NCBI GenBank assembly: GCA_964439955.1 | Contig: CAYTPX010000005.1 | Span: forward strand, 18,285-82,284 | Reading direction: 5' to 3' | Origin: UBA1794 sp964439955 | GTDB taxonomy: Bacteria > Bacteroidota > Bacteroidia > Bacteroidales > Bacteroidaceae | Length of the DNA stretch: 64,000 nt | Part shown: one piece after another, positions 15,946 to 24,724 of the stretch | How positions within the stretch are numbered: the stretch's first letter is position 1 | Layout: each line of letters starts with the position of its first letter | The notes under the pieces: model-generated | The model's input: the letters and a program-made list of their open reading frames with translations, nothing else | The model's database searches: none | Told to the model about the DNA's origin: nothing | Translations under genes and position numbers: made by a program

Positions 15946-16545
15946 ATGGAAAAACATATATATCCGGTATTCGACCGTATGGCATCCCGGGAGGATAAAG
16001 AGAGCCTTCTGGGGCAGCGTGGCTTGATGGTTTGGTTTACGGGCTTGAGCGGTTCGGGAAAGAGCACGTTGGCCATAGCCTTGGAGCAGGCCTTGCAGGA
16101 GCGGGGCTTGCTGTGCCGCATCTTGGATGGCGACAATATCCGTTGCGGTATCAATAAGAACTTGGGATTCTCGCCCGAAGACCGGGTGGAGAACATACGC
16201 CGCATAGCCGAGGTGGGCAAGTTGTTCGTGGAAACGGGTGTCATAACCCTGTCCGCCTTCATCAGCCCGCTCCGGGAGCTACGGGCGATGGCGGAGGAAA
16301 TCATAGGGAAAGACGATTTCATGGAGGTCTACGTCAGCACGCCGCTTGCGGAATGCGAACGGCGCGACGTGAAAGGGCTCTATGCCAAGGCGCGGCGCGG
16401 GGAAATACGCGACTTCACCGGAATATCGGCTCCCTTCGAGCCGCCGGAAGCCCCGGCACTTTCGTTGAATACCGAGGCGCTTTCCGTGGAAAGTGCCGTG
16501 GAAATTTTGCTGGAGCAGGTGCTCCCCCGTGTGACTATGGAATAA
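15946..16545 (+). CDS. cysC: Adenylylsulfate (APS) kinase
   Basis: The protein has 199 residues, normal for CysC. The P-loop is GLSGSGKST (33-41), followed by LDGDNIRCGINKNLGFSPEDRVENIRR and the FISPLRELR lid region. It phosphorylates APS at the 3' position to make PAPS, the universal sulfo donor. A strong AAAAGGAGG site lies nine bases before the ATG, unusual for this phylum and a sign that the start is right. It lies between the transporter and cysD; no PAPS reductase (cysH) is in the operon. Confidence 0.97.
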   Translation: MEKHIYPVFDRMASREDKESLLGQRGLMVWFTGLSGSGKSTLAIALEQALQERGLLCRILDGDNIRCGINKNLGFSPEDRVENIRRIAEVGKLFVETGVITLSAFISPLRELRAMAEEIIGKDDFMEVYVSTPLAECERRDVKGLYAKARRGEIRDFTGISAPFEPPEAPALSLNTEALSVESAVEILLEQVLPRVTME

Positions 16546-16559
16546 AACTGAACAAGAAG

Positions 16560-17471
16560 ATGCAAGAAGAATACAGATTGAGCCATTTGAAAGAGCTTGA
16601 GGCCGAGTCGATCCACATCATCCGTGAAGTGGCGGCTGAGTTTGAAAACCCGGTCATGCTCTATAGTATCGGAAAAGACTCTTCCGTCATGGTGCGTTTG
16701 GCCGAAAAGGCCTTCTATCCGGGGAAAGTGCCTTTCCCCTTGATGCACATCGATTCGAAGTGGAAGTTCAAAGAGATGATAGAATTCCGCGACAGCTACG
16801 CCAAAAAGTATGGTTGGAACTTGATAGTCGAGAGCAACATGGAGGCTTTTCGCGCCGGCGTGGGGCCTTTCACGCATGGGAGCAAGGTGCATACCGATTT
16901 GATGAAGACCCAAGCCCTGCTTCATGCGTTGGAAAAATACAAGTTCGATGCGGCCTTTGGCGGGGCGCGGAGGGATGAGGAAAAATCGCGGGCGAAGGAG
17001 CGGATTTTCTCCTTCCGGAACGAGTTCCACCAATGGGATCCCAAGAACCAGCGCCCCGAGTTGTGGGACATTTACAATGCCCGCATCCGGAAAGGGGAAA
17101 GCATCCGGGTATTTCCCTTGAGCAATTGGACGGAACTCGATGTCTGGCAATACATAAGGTTGGAGAAAATCCCCATCGTGCCGCTTTATTTTGCGAAGAT
17201 GCGCCCCGTCGTGAACATAAACGGGCAGTTGATCATGCCCGACGACGACCGGCTTCCGGAGCAATACAGGGACAAGATAGGGATGAAGATGGTACGCTTC
17301 CGCACGCTGGGTTGCTGGCCGCTGACGGGCGCCGTGGAGAGTCCGGCCGACACGATAGAGAAAATCGTGGAAGAGATGATGGTGACGACGAAGAGCGAGC
17401 GTACGACGCGCGTCATCGACTTCGACCAAGAGGCCAGCATGGAGCAAAAGAAACGGGAGGGCTATTTTTGA
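16560..17471 (+). CDS. cysD: Sulfate adenylyltransferase small subunit
   Basis: The protein has 303 residues and belongs to the PP-loop (PAPS reductase-like) superfamily. It has YSIGKDSSVMVRLAEKAF (the SGGKDS-like pyrophosphate loop), the GGARRDEEKSRAKERIFSFR block, and the C-terminal FRTLGCWPLTGAVES. CysD joins ATP and sulfate to form APS, driven by GTP hydrolysis on its partner CysN. The start at 16560 follows cysC by 14 bases and gives the usual N terminus (YRLSHLKELEAESIHIIREV); the frame is open further upstream inside cysC. It ends 17 bases before cysN. Confidence 0.97.
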   Translation: MQEEYRLSHLKELEAESIHIIREVAAEFENPVMLYSIGKDSSVMVRLAEKAFYPGKVPFPLMHIDSKWKFKEMIEFRDSYAKKYGWNLIVESNMEAFRAGVGPFTHGSKVHTDLMKTQALLHALEKYKFDAAFGGARRDEEKSRAKERIFSFRNEFHQWDPKNQRPELWDIYNARIRKGESIRVFPLSNWTELDVWQYIRLEKIPIVPLYFAKMRPVVNINGQLIMPDDDRLPEQYRDKIGMKMVRFRTLGCWPLTGAVESPADTIEKIVEEMMVTTKSERTTRVIDFDQEASMEQKKREGYF

Positions 17472-17488
17472 CTTTGAAGGAAAAGCAT

Positions 17489-19000
17489 ATGGAGAACCAA
17501 GATAAAAACCGCCTGCAACCCGGGCCAAAGGCAGCAGGGGCGGGCAAGATGTCGATAGAAGAGTTCTTGGAACGCGACGAGCGGAAAGACTTGTTGCGCT
17601 TCCTGACGGCGGGTTCGGTGGACGACGGGAAATCGACCCTCATCGGGCGGCTCCTGTTCGACAGCAAAAAAATCTACGAAGACCAGCTCGAGGCTTTGGA
17701 GCGCGACAGCAAACGGATGGGGAACGCCGGCCCCGAGCATATTGACTACGCCCTGCTGCTCGACGGGCTGCGGGCCGAACGCGAACAGGGGATAACCATC
17801 GATGTCGCATACCGCTATTTCTCGACGAACAAGCGCAAGTTCATCATAGCCGACACGCCGGGGCACGAGCAATATACCCGCAACATGATTACCGGGGGCT
17901 CTACGGCCAACCTGGCAGTCATCTTGGTGGACGCGCGTGCGGGCATATTGACCCAGACGCGGAGGCATACGTATCTCGTATCCCTGCTGGGCATCAAGCA
18001 TGTGGTGCTTGCCGTGAACAAGATGGACCTGCTGGGCTTTTCCCAAAAAGCCTTTGAGGAAATCGTGGAAAGCTACAAGGCTTTTATCCGCCCCTTGGGC
18101 ATCTCCGACTTGCAGTGCATCCCTCTTTCCGCGCTGGAGGGGGACAACGTGGTGGGACGCTCCGCGCGCACGCCGTGGTACGGGGGGCCTTCCCTGCTGG
18201 AGTTCTTGGAAAACGTGCCCATCGGCAACGACCACAACCTGAAGAACTTCCGCTTCCCGGTGCAATACGTGCTGCGGCCCAATATGGACTTCCGCGGGAT
18301 GGGCGGAAAGGTGGCCTCGGGCATTGTCCGCCGCGGGGATGAGGTGGTGGCGCTCCCCTCCGGGAAACATTCGCGTATCAAGAGTATCGTCACTTATGAC
18401 GGGGAATTGGACTGCGCCTTCCCGCCGATGTCCGTGGCGCTGGCCTTGGAAGACGAAATCGACGTCTCGCGCGGCGAGATGCTCGTGCATCCGGGCGACC
18501 TGCCGCAGGTGGGGCGCAATATTGAGGCCATGCTGGTATGGATGGATGAGGAGCGGATGGACATGGGCAAGCTCTTTTTCCTGAAACAGACGACCCATAC
18601 GTGCCGCACGCGCGTAGACTGCATCAAGTACAAGGTAGACGTCAATACGATGGAACAGCTCTCCCTCGGGAATGGGCGGCTCAAGCGCGAGGAACTGCCC
18701 ATGGAGTTGAACCAAGTGGCTTGCGTCGTGCTGGTTTCCTCGGGCGAATTGTTTTTTGACCCGTATGTGGAGAATAAGGCAACCGGGGCTTTCGTCCTGA
18801 TCGACCCGGTTACGAATAACACCTGCGCCGTGGGCATGATTGTCGCCCCAGCGGAGGCGCAAGGCATGGACGCCCCCTCGGGTAAACCCCTTATCGACAT
18901 GCCCGCGCTCGGTATCGGGGCGGAGCATAAGGAGGCGGTGCGTAAAATCGTAGAGTCGCTCTCGCGCCAAGGGTTGGACATAGAGTTGGTGGAAGAATGA
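17489..19000 (+). CDS. cysN: Sulfate adenylyltransferase large subunit (GTPase)
   Basis: The protein has 503 residues. The EF-Tu-like GTPase domain carries G1 GSVDDGKST (42-50), the switch region EREQGITIDVAYRYF, G3 DTPGHEQYTRNM and G4 NKMD, followed by two beta-barrel domains. CysN couples GTP hydrolysis to APS synthesis by CysD. It is not fused to an APS kinase as in many bacteria; the kinase is the separate cysC two genes upstream. The N-terminal 20 residues are variable, so the start at 17489 is chosen from spacing to cysD. It is followed 43 bases later by the sulfotransferase gene. Confidence 0.97.
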   Translation: MENQDKNRLQPGPKAAGAGKMSIEEFLERDERKDLLRFLTAGSVDDGKSTLIGRLLFDSKKIYEDQLEALERDSKRMGNAGPEHIDYALLLDGLRAEREQGITIDVAYRYFSTNKRKFIIADTPGHEQYTRNMITGGSTANLAVILVDARAGILTQTRRHTYLVSLLGIKHVVLAVNKMDLLGFSQKAFEEIVESYKAFIRPLGISDLQCIPLSALEGDNVVGRSARTPWYGGPSLLEFLENVPIGNDHNLKNFRFPVQYVLRPNMDFRGMGGKVASGIVRRGDEVVALPSGKHSRIKSIVTYDGELDCAFPPMSVALALEDEIDVSRGEMLVHPGDLPQVGRNIEAMLVWMDEERMDMGKLFFLKQTTHTCRTRVDCIKYKVDVNTMEQLSLGNGRLKREELPMELNQVACVVLVSSGELFFDPYVENKATGAFVLIDPVTNNTCAVGMIVAPAEAQGMDAPSGKPLIDMPALGIGAEHKEAVRKIVESLSRQGLDIELVEE

Positions 19001-19043
19001 ACCGCTTATCAGGCAATGCCGTTTAAGAAACTACACGGAAGAC

Positions 19044-20153
19044 ATGGGACTGTTCGAATTCAGTAAACTGCCTATCAATACGTTGGTAGGCGCCGATTGG
19101 GAAACGTTCAACCGCATCACGGAGGGACGCACGATTGACCCCGCATACCGCGGCAAGTTCCGGCTGACGAAGGCCGTATGCCGCCTGCTCTCCCTGCTCA
19201 AGCCCCTGCAGGACCGGCGTTACGCGAAGTTGCTCGCCGGAAAGCCTTTGGAGGAAGACCCGCTCTTCATCCTCGGACACTGGCGCAGCGGGACCACGTT
19301 TGTCCACAACATATTTTCATGCGACAGGCAGTTTGGCTACAATACGACCTACCAGACGGTTTTCCCCCACCTGATGATGTGGGGTCAGCCCTTCTTCAAG
19401 CGCAACATGGCTTGGCTCATGCCGGGACACCGGCCTACGGACGGGATGGAGCTGGCAGTCGATCTGCCCCAGGAGGAGGAATTCACGCTGGCCAATATGA
19501 TGCCCTTTGCCTACTATAACTTTTGGTTCCTTCCCCGCCACATGCAGGAGTATGCCGACCGCTACCTCCTTTTCGAAGGAATCGGCAAGGAGGAGTTGGA
19601 GGAGTTCCATGCCGCTTTTGTGAAGCTCATGAAGATTGCGCTTTGGAATACGGGGAACGGCCGCCGTTTCTTGAGCAAGAACCCGCCGCACACGGGGCGT
19701 GTCCGCGAATTGGTGCAGTGGTTCCCGCGGGCGAAGTTCATCTATCTGGTGCGAAGCCCGTATACCGTGTTCGAATCGACCCGTAATTTCTTTTCGCACA
19801 CGATTGCGCCACTGAAACTGCAGGAGATAAGCGACGGGGAGTTGCAGGAGAACATCCTTTCCGTCTACGCCAAGCTCTACCACAAGTACGAACGGGACAA
19901 AGCGTGCATCCCCAAAGGGAACTTGGTTGAAGTGCGCTTCGAAGATTATGAGAAGGATCCTTTTGCCATGACGCAGGAAATATACCAAAAGCTCTCGCTT
20001 CCGGGGTTTGGGGAGGCGCGTCCGGCCATAGAGGCGTATATCGGGCGGAAGAAGGGGTATAAGAAGAACCGTTATGCCTATGCCCCGGAGACGGTGGAGA
20101 CCGTCGAAAAGCATTGGGGCTTTGCCTTGGAGCAATGGGGATATGGGCTTTAG
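19044..20153 (+). CDS. PAPS-dependent sulfotransferase, steroid/small-molecule type
   Basis: The protein has 369 residues. The 5'-phosphosulfate loop is LFILGHWRSGTTFVHN (75-89) and the 3'-phosphate site is FIYLVRSPYTVFESTRNFF. A conserved-looking DLPQEEEFTLANMM block lies between them. No signal peptide is seen, so it is probably cytosolic. It is the last gene of the operon that makes PAPS, and a stem-loop terminator follows. From memory, the layout and loop sequences closely resemble the Bacteroides thetaiotaomicron BT_0416 locus, whose sulfotransferase was reported to sulfate cholesterol and related steroids. A similar role here is an inference; lipids, bile-derived steroids or glycans are alternatives. 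Confidence 0.88.
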   Translation: MGLFEFSKLPINTLVGADWETFNRITEGRTIDPAYRGKFRLTKAVCRLLSLLKPLQDRRYAKLLAGKPLEEDPLFILGHWRSGTTFVHNIFSCDRQFGYNTTYQTVFPHLMMWGQPFFKRNMAWLMPGHRPTDGMELAVDLPQEEEFTLANMMPFAYYNFWFLPRHMQEYADRYLLFEGIGKEELEEFHAAFVKLMKIALWNTGNGRRFLSKNPPHTGRVRELVQWFPRAKFIYLVRSPYTVFESTRNFFSHTIAPLKLQEISDGELQENILSVYAKLYHKYERDKACIPKGNLVEVRFEDYEKDPFAMTQEIYQKLSLPGFGEARPAIEAYIGRKKGYKKNRYAYAPETVETVEKHWGFALEQWGYGL

Positions 20154-20228
20154 CCCGCCTCCCCGTCCTTGGGGCGGGATTCCCCGAGCCGGGCTTCCGG
20201 GCCGCTTGCGGCGGGATGGTTGTAAAGG

Positions 20229-20285
20229 GTCTCCGCTTTTGCTGGAAATATCAGGCACTTTCCAGTAAAGGCGGAGGCTCTTTTT
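20229..20285 (+). terminator. Terminator of the sulfonation operon
   Basis: A long hairpin pairs CTCCGCTTTTGCTGGAAA (from 20231) with TTTCCAGTAAAGGCGGAG (to 20276), with two G-U wobbles, and is followed by CTTTTTG. Confidence 0.75.
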
Positions 20286-20410
20286 GTGTTCTCCTGTGGC
20301 GGTATTCCCTTGGGGACGGGAGGGGAAACCATAGGCGTCCCCTGCCTTTTCCGGGGCGGGTACGTCCGTTTCATGCCGTTGGTTTTCCGTTTCCCGGTTT
20401 CTTCTTGGGA

Positions 20411-20450
20411 AGGAAAAAAACAGGGCGTTGCCACAAACGGCAACGCCCTG
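20411..20450 (-). terminator. Terminator of the M6 protease gene
   Basis: A perfect 12-bp inverted repeat (CAGGGCGTTGCC with its complement) has a six-base loop at 20421-20450. On the minus strand a run of seven T follows at once. Confidence 0.85.
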
Positions 20451-20476
20451 CTGGGGATGGCTCTCTTGGGGGGAGG

Positions 20477-23023
20477 TTATTTGGCTGCTTTGAGTATGTA
20501 CCGGCCGTTGGAGGTCGTCACTTCAAGCAAGTAGATGCCGTGGGGCAGTTCGCTTCCGAAACCGAATGTTTCACTTCCCGGGGTATATTCGCCAAGTACC
20601 TGCCCGTTCGTGTTCAGGATGCGCAGGCTTTTTATCTCGCAAGTGGCGGTTAGGAGGAAGCTCCCGCCTGCGTCTGTTGCGAGCAAGGGGCTGCTGTCTC
20701 CCGTCTGCGGGTCGCTTATGCCCGTGTCTTCATTCTCTTGCTTTTCGAATCCCAGCCGGTAGAGGTTCAAGTTGGAAGCGTTGTCGATGTAGAAACGTAT
20801 CTTTTGTTCGCCCGCTTCGAGGTCTATGTCGAACGAATAGTCTTCGTAGTCCGCGTAAATGTTCCCGTCGGAGTTTGTCGATGGGAGCTTGACTCCCTGT
20901 GCGCCGGGCAGCCCGTTGGGCAGTATGCTGATTACGTTCGTCGTGTCAAGGGTTGCATAGCGTACTGTGGCGGTATAGGTGCCGGCTTCGGCCACATTGA
21001 CGCTGAATTGGATCCATTCCCCGCTTTCCGTGTACGACACGCCGAAGAGGGTGCCCGTGGTGTTCAGCCGGATGAAGTCCACGCCCTCGCTTGTACGGTA
21101 GTTGGCATTGCCTATGTTCTCATCCTCGGCATCGTGGTACGCAATGCCCTCGCCGCCTTGGTCGTATCGGGTGAAAAGCAAATTGCCGGGCAGTGAGGTG
21201 GCTTGCATCCCGTAGGGCGTGGATTCCGCCACTGAGATGTGGAGGGTGTCGTTCCCCACGCGGTAGCGGGAAGTGATTTCGACGGGCACGTAGTAGTCGC
21301 CGGCCTCGGTGGGAGTCCCGCTCAATACGCCGGTGCTGCTCAGTTGCAGCCCGGCGGGCAGTGTACCGGTGGCTTGGAACGAATAGGGGCTGCTTCCGCC
21401 TAAGACTTCAAGGCTGTCGCGTCCGAATACGCCGAGGCTCATGGGGTGGTCGCGCGTATCAAGCTCTGGCACGACGATGGCAGTGCCTACGCGGAACGAC
21501 ATGGTAGGGCCTGCCTCGCTGATGCGCCAGACTTGTATCAGGGAGTATTTCCCGTTGTCCCATATGGCCGAGGGATTGCCGGTATCGTTGAAATCTTCGT
21601 TTAATCCGGACTTGAAGCATGGGTCGTTTGCGCTGGCGGGACGGCAGTCGAGTTCTTCAAGATTCCCTTCATAATTATTGTTCCCTTGTGTGTTGACATG
21701 CCAGATAAAGATGCCATTGTAGTTCTCCGGTTTGTCGTCAGTGCTGTATCGTACTTGTAGGTAGTAGCGTTCGTAGGGTGAGTTGCTGCCCTTGGTTCCA
21801 TAGAATACGGCCGCACTTCCGGGTTCGGCTGCGAGGGTGTAGGTACTGCCGTCGGTTATGTTGGTGATGTCGTGCCTGTCCGTGAGCCAGCCCATGGCAT
21901 CCAGGACGTAGGGATTGGGGTAATTGGGATTCTTCGGGTTGTAGCCGAAGTCGGCGGGGCCGCCAATCCCGTATTGGCTGGCGTTGTTGTCGTCATGCCC
22001 GTCATAAGAATAGAAATCAGGCCACCCGCATACCATATGCCCATTCTCATGTATGAAGGTATTCACCGTGAGTTCCGAGCCAAGGTCGCACATTTGATAG
22101 GTATGGCTTGCGTTTGCCGAGAAACCGTTGAGGGCGCCGAAGGAACTGTTCCACCATCCTTGGTGTCCCCATAGCCCATTGGCCCAGCCCGCGTCGGCAG
22201 TTCCGGCATAAAAGATGTTGATGGCCAAGATTCCACCGCTGTTAGTGGTCAGTTCGCTCAGCTTGAACCCTTCTTCCTTGTTGAGGGAGGGGACAATGAT
22301 GTCGCACATGATGTCCTCATCATGGTATCCGTTGCCCGGTTGGGCATTCTCGCTTGGGCAATCGTAGTAGGATTTGTTTTGAGGTGCGGTATAGAACCCG
22401 ATTACTTTATTTATATAAGTGAGTTTCCCGTTGGAGATCCATTGGAAATACTCCTTGATGGAGCGTGTGTTCCCGAACTCGTTGTAGTTGTCGCCGTTGC
22501 AGAAACGTTCCACTTGTTCGGGGGTAATGTCGGATTTTACATCGGGGAAGTCGATAAGTATCGTGACCCCGTAGACCGTATCGGGCAAGTTCCTGGAGGA
22601 GATGCCTAACGTGATGATTCCGTTTTGCCCATCATCCGCTTTGTTCCCTTGCAGACTTTTCTTGCAAGCCTCTATCTTGGCCTTGATGCTTTCTGCATGG
22701 ATGCGTATCCCGGGCTGTACGATCATCTTGAGCGCCGCCGGGGCGTCCCCGCCATCGTAACGTATGCCGGTAGACTCATACTCGTTGCCGTCGTCGGAAA
22801 GCATGGCATAGCAAATCACATTGTTGTCGCCGTCGCGTATGAGCGTGTAGCCGTCCAGGCTTTCGACGTCTTGGTAATATTCGTTTCCGAACACTTTCAC
22901 GGGGACGGATGTCCCGTCCGGTTGTTTGAGGTTTACGGTCTCCCCGTAGTAGGGACGCGCGTTTGTCCCAGAGACTGTGATGAGCAATGTGAGGAACACT
23001 GCAAGGAGTTTGTTTTTCACCAT
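20477..23023 (-). CDS. Secreted M6-family metalloprotease with Ig-like, CBM6-like and type IX sorting domains
   Basis: The protein has 848 residues. A signal peptide (1-22) precedes an M6 (immune inhibitor A-like) catalytic domain. The zinc motif HENGH is at 325-329 in NTFIHENGHMVCGWPDFYSYDG, with the downstream Asp typical of M6. An Ig-like putative-Ig repeat follows (about 530-595, GTLPAGLQLSSTGVLSGTPTEAG). A CBM6-like beta-sandwich comes next (about 635-745). The last 75 residues (LRILNTNGQVLGEY to the end) look like a type A type IX secretion sorting domain. It is therefore expected outside the cell or on its surface, cutting proteins while perhaps bound to glycans. A porT-like gene lies just upstream. 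The host substrate is unknown. Confidence 0.88.
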   Translation of the reverse strand: MVKNKLLAVFLTLLITVSGTNARPYYGETVNLKQPDGTSVPVKVFGNEYYQDVESLDGYTLIRDGDNNVICYAMLSDDGNEYESTGIRYDGGDAPAALKMIVQPGIRIHAESIKAKIEACKKSLQGNKADDGQNGIITLGISSRNLPDTVYGVTILIDFPDVKSDITPEQVERFCNGDNYNEFGNTRSIKEYFQWISNGKLTYINKVIGFYTAPQNKSYYDCPSENAQPGNGYHDEDIMCDIIVPSLNKEEGFKLSELTTNSGGILAINIFYAGTADAGWANGLWGHQGWWNSSFGALNGFSANASHTYQMCDLGSELTVNTFIHENGHMVCGWPDFYSYDGHDDNNASQYGIGGPADFGYNPKNPNYPNPYVLDAMGWLTDRHDITNITDGSTYTLAAEPGSAAVFYGTKGSNSPYERYYLQVRYSTDDKPENYNGIFIWHVNTQGNNNYEGNLEELDCRPASANDPCFKSGLNEDFNDTGNPSAIWDNGKYSLIQVWRISEAGPTMSFRVGTAIVVPELDTRDHPMSLGVFGRDSLEVLGGSSPYSFQATGTLPAGLQLSSTGVLSGTPTEAGDYYVPVEITSRYRVGNDTLHISVAESTPYGMQATSLPGNLLFTRYDQGGEGIAYHDAEDENIGNANYRTSEGVDFIRLNTTGTLFGVSYTESGEWIQFSVNVAEAGTYTATVRYATLDTTNVISILPNGLPGAQGVKLPSTNSDGNIYADYEDYSFDIDLEAGEQKIRFYIDNASNLNLYRLGFEKQENEDTGISDPQTGDSSPLLATDAGGSFLLTATCEIKSLRILNTNGQVLGEYTPGSETFGFGSELPHGIYLLEVTTSNGRYILKAAK

Positions 23024-23091
23024 AAGAAATTAGAATTTTGGGATGTTTTGGATAAGGTTTTTCTATTTTTCCGTTTCTTCGAGTAGCCGTG

Positions 23092-23099
23092 CAAAAATA
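23092..23099 (-). promoter_or_regulatory. Bacteroidota -7 element for the M6 protease gene
   Basis: The minus strand reads TATTTTTG, matching TAnnTTTG, 69 bases upstream of the start codon. Confidence 0.55.
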
Positions 23100-23185
23100 A
23101 AGTAATGGCATGAGGATTCTTCTACAGGATTTCCTCTTTTGCTGGTTTTTTAGCCTTTTTTATAAAAAAGTCCCTCCGCTGCGGG

Positions 23186-23226
23186 AAAAGAAAAGCCCAC
23201 TTCCTATGTTGGGGCGGGAAGTGGGC
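23186..23226 (-). terminator. Terminator of rplS
   Basis: A 10-bp inverted repeat (GCCCACTTCC at 23195-23204 with GGAAGTGGGC at 23217-23226) is followed on the minus strand by TTTTCTTTTCC. Confidence 0.7.
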
Positions 23227-23266
23227 CGTGGTGCGTCAAGCGCTTCGCTTCGGATAAGCAACTTGG

Positions 23267-23620
23267 TTATGCGTTGATTCGTTTTTCCTTGATGCGGGCT
23301 TTCTTGCCGGTGAGCTTACGCAAGTAATAGAGCTTTGCGCGGCGGACTTTACCAACTTTGTTCACTTCGATATAGTCGATGAACGGGGAGTTGATAGGGA
23401 AAATACGTTCTACGCCCACAGTGCCGGACATTTTGCGCACTGTGAAGCGTTTGTTGTCGCGGTGCCCGGCGATCTTGATGACTACGCCGCGATAAAGCTG
23501 CGTACGCTCTTTGTTGCCTTCTTTGATGCGGTAGGCTACTGTCACAGTATCGCCGCTCTTGAACGAGGGGTATTCTTTGCCCGTGGCGAAAGCTTCTTCT
23601 GCAATCTTGATTAAGTCCAT
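23267..23620 (-). CDS. rplS: 50S ribosomal protein L19
   Basis: This basic protein has 117 residues. It contains the L19 signature FKSGDTVTVAYRIKEGNKERTQ followed by YRGVVIKIAG, VRKMSGTVGVERIFPINSP and the C-terminal VRRAKLYYLRKLTGKKARIKE. L19 sits at the interface of the ribosomal subunits. The start at 23620 gives the usual length; the frame stays open 16 codons further upstream but without conserved residues. It stands alone, without the rimM-trmD partners seen in many bacteria. A GTTACTTTGCA sequence about 95 bases upstream may be its promoter. Confidence 0.97.
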   Translation of the reverse strand: MDLIKIAEEAFATGKEYPSFKSGDTVTVAYRIKEGNKERTQLYRGVVIKIAGHRDNKRFTVRKMSGTVGVERIFPINSPFIDYIEVNKVGKVRRAKLYYLRKLTGKKARIKEKRINA

Positions 23621-23807
23621 GTTTGTTCTCTCTCTTACTAAAAATGATTTGTATTGTCCCTTACGCAACTTGCCAAATTACACTTCTTTAACAGCGGTTG
23701 CGCGAAAGCGGTGCAAAGTAACGCCTTTTTTTTGGTTTCCGCAAGTGTTTCTCCTTTAAAATGGGGGCTTTCCGGTTCAAGAAAGTTGCTTGTCCATCCT
23801 TCCCCCA

Positions 23808-24536
23808 CTATTCGAAATAGAAAGTGAGCACTATCATTTTGCTGCTTCCTTGGCTCACGGCGTCGCGGAACTTGGTGAGCGCTTGGTCGGAAAGGTCGTC
23901 CTTGTCCCGGTTGATGATATTGTTGAGGCCGAGGCAGAACTTCACTTCGGGGATGAATTTGAAGAAGGGGAAATAATAATCGCAGCCGAACCCGAATTCC
24001 AGGAAGTAGTTCATCGGTTTGAAGCGGAGGCGGTCTCCCTTTTTGGTGCTCAGGTCGTACATGGGGTTGAAGCCGACAAGCATGTAAGGGCGGTAGTTGT
24101 TGAAACGGGGGGCACTGAACTTGAGGTCGAGGGGCAGGGAGAGGTAGGTCGATTTGACTTGCTGCCTTTCGGTTTGCTCGGTGTCTCCCGACGCGTTGTA
24201 GTTGCGGAACACGACATCCTTGCTGCCGAAATGGAGGGTGGGCAAGAGGCGCAAGGCAAGGTATTTGTTCAAATAGAGCTCGCCCAGCACGCCGACGCTG
24301 AATCCTGGCGTATAGCTCGCCACGTCGGCATACCAGAGTTCGCCGTCTTCGGTAACGTAGTTCGTGTTGTTCAGCTCGTAGTCTTGCAGGTTCAAGCCCA
24401 CGGAAAAGCCGTAGTGGAACCGTCTCTGGTCGATGTAGGGGCGGTTCTGGATTTTGCGCTTCTGCCCGTAGGCGGATGCCGTCAGGAGCAAGAAGGACAG
24501 GACTGCGCAGAGCGCGCGTAGCGGTCTTTTTCGCAT
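23808..24536 (-). CDS. porT: PorT-family outer-membrane protein, type IX secretion system
   Basis: The protein has 242 residues. A signal peptide ends in ASAYGQ, and the mature part starts KRKIQNRPYIDQRRFHYGFSVG, which matches the start of Porphyromonas gingivalis PorT as I recall it. The body has the alternating pattern of an eight-stranded outer-membrane barrel and ends in Phe-Tyr-Phe-Glu. Blocks such as YVTEDGELWYADVASYTPGFSVGVLGE, LPLDLKFSAPR and FGCDYYFPFFKFIPEVKF fit the family. PorT is required for secretion of proteins with C-terminal sorting domains, one of which is encoded nearby. It is divergent from truA. Confidence in the general outer-membrane assignment is higher than in the exact name. 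Confidence 0.82.
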   Translation of the reverse strand: MRKRPLRALCAVLSFLLLTASAYGQKRKIQNRPYIDQRRFHYGFSVGLNLQDYELNNTNYVTEDGELWYADVASYTPGFSVGVLGELYLNKYLALRLLPTLHFGSKDVVFRNYNASGDTEQTERQQVKSTYLSLPLDLKFSAPRFNNYRPYMLVGFNPMYDLSTKKGDRLRFKPMNYFLEFGFGCDYYFPFFKFIPEVKFCLGLNNIINRDKDDLSDQALTKFRDAVSQGSSKMIVLTFYFE

Positions 24537-24640
24537 TACAAGGCAACTTGGGCTTTATTGATTAACGCAGAACGTGCCCCGATATTGTGTGCTCCCCCCT
24601 TGCACGGAACGGCAGGGTGGTGCGGGGGAAGCGGGAGGGT

Positions 24641-24704
24641 TTGCCGGGAAAAGTGCTTGGGGTTTCCGAAAAAAGGGGCGGCGCTTTTCTGCAAAAACGG
24701 GACG
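24641..24704. repeat. Dispersed palindromic tract, copy C
   Basis: The tract includes GCCGGGAAAAGTGC and GCGCTTTTCTGCAAAAACG and lies just before the truA promoter. Confidence 0.45.
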
Positions 24705-24711
24705 CTTTGGC

Positions 24712-24719
24712 TATCTTTG
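24712..24719 (+). promoter_or_regulatory. Bacteroidota -7 element for truA
   Basis: TATCTTTG matches TAnnTTTG. It ends five bases before the truA ATG, so the mRNA may be leaderless or nearly so. Confidence 0.55.
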
Positions 24720-24724
24720 TTGCC

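Larger units (their letters stand above)
20154..20476. other. 323-base spacer between two convergent genes
   Basis: No gene is visible. It holds a terminator for the sulfonation operon (20229-20285) and one for the M6 protease gene (20411-20450). The bases between them are G+C-rich with nothing recognisable. Confidence 0.6.

Noticed and set aside
14474..15985. A 503-codon minus-strand frame opposite the SLC13 transporter gene
   Set aside because: It is rich in His, Gln and Arg, typical of antisense translation of a membrane protein gene.
17462..18970. A 502-codon minus-strand frame opposite cysN
   Set aside because: The plus strand encodes a complete GTPase; the antisense product has no family features.
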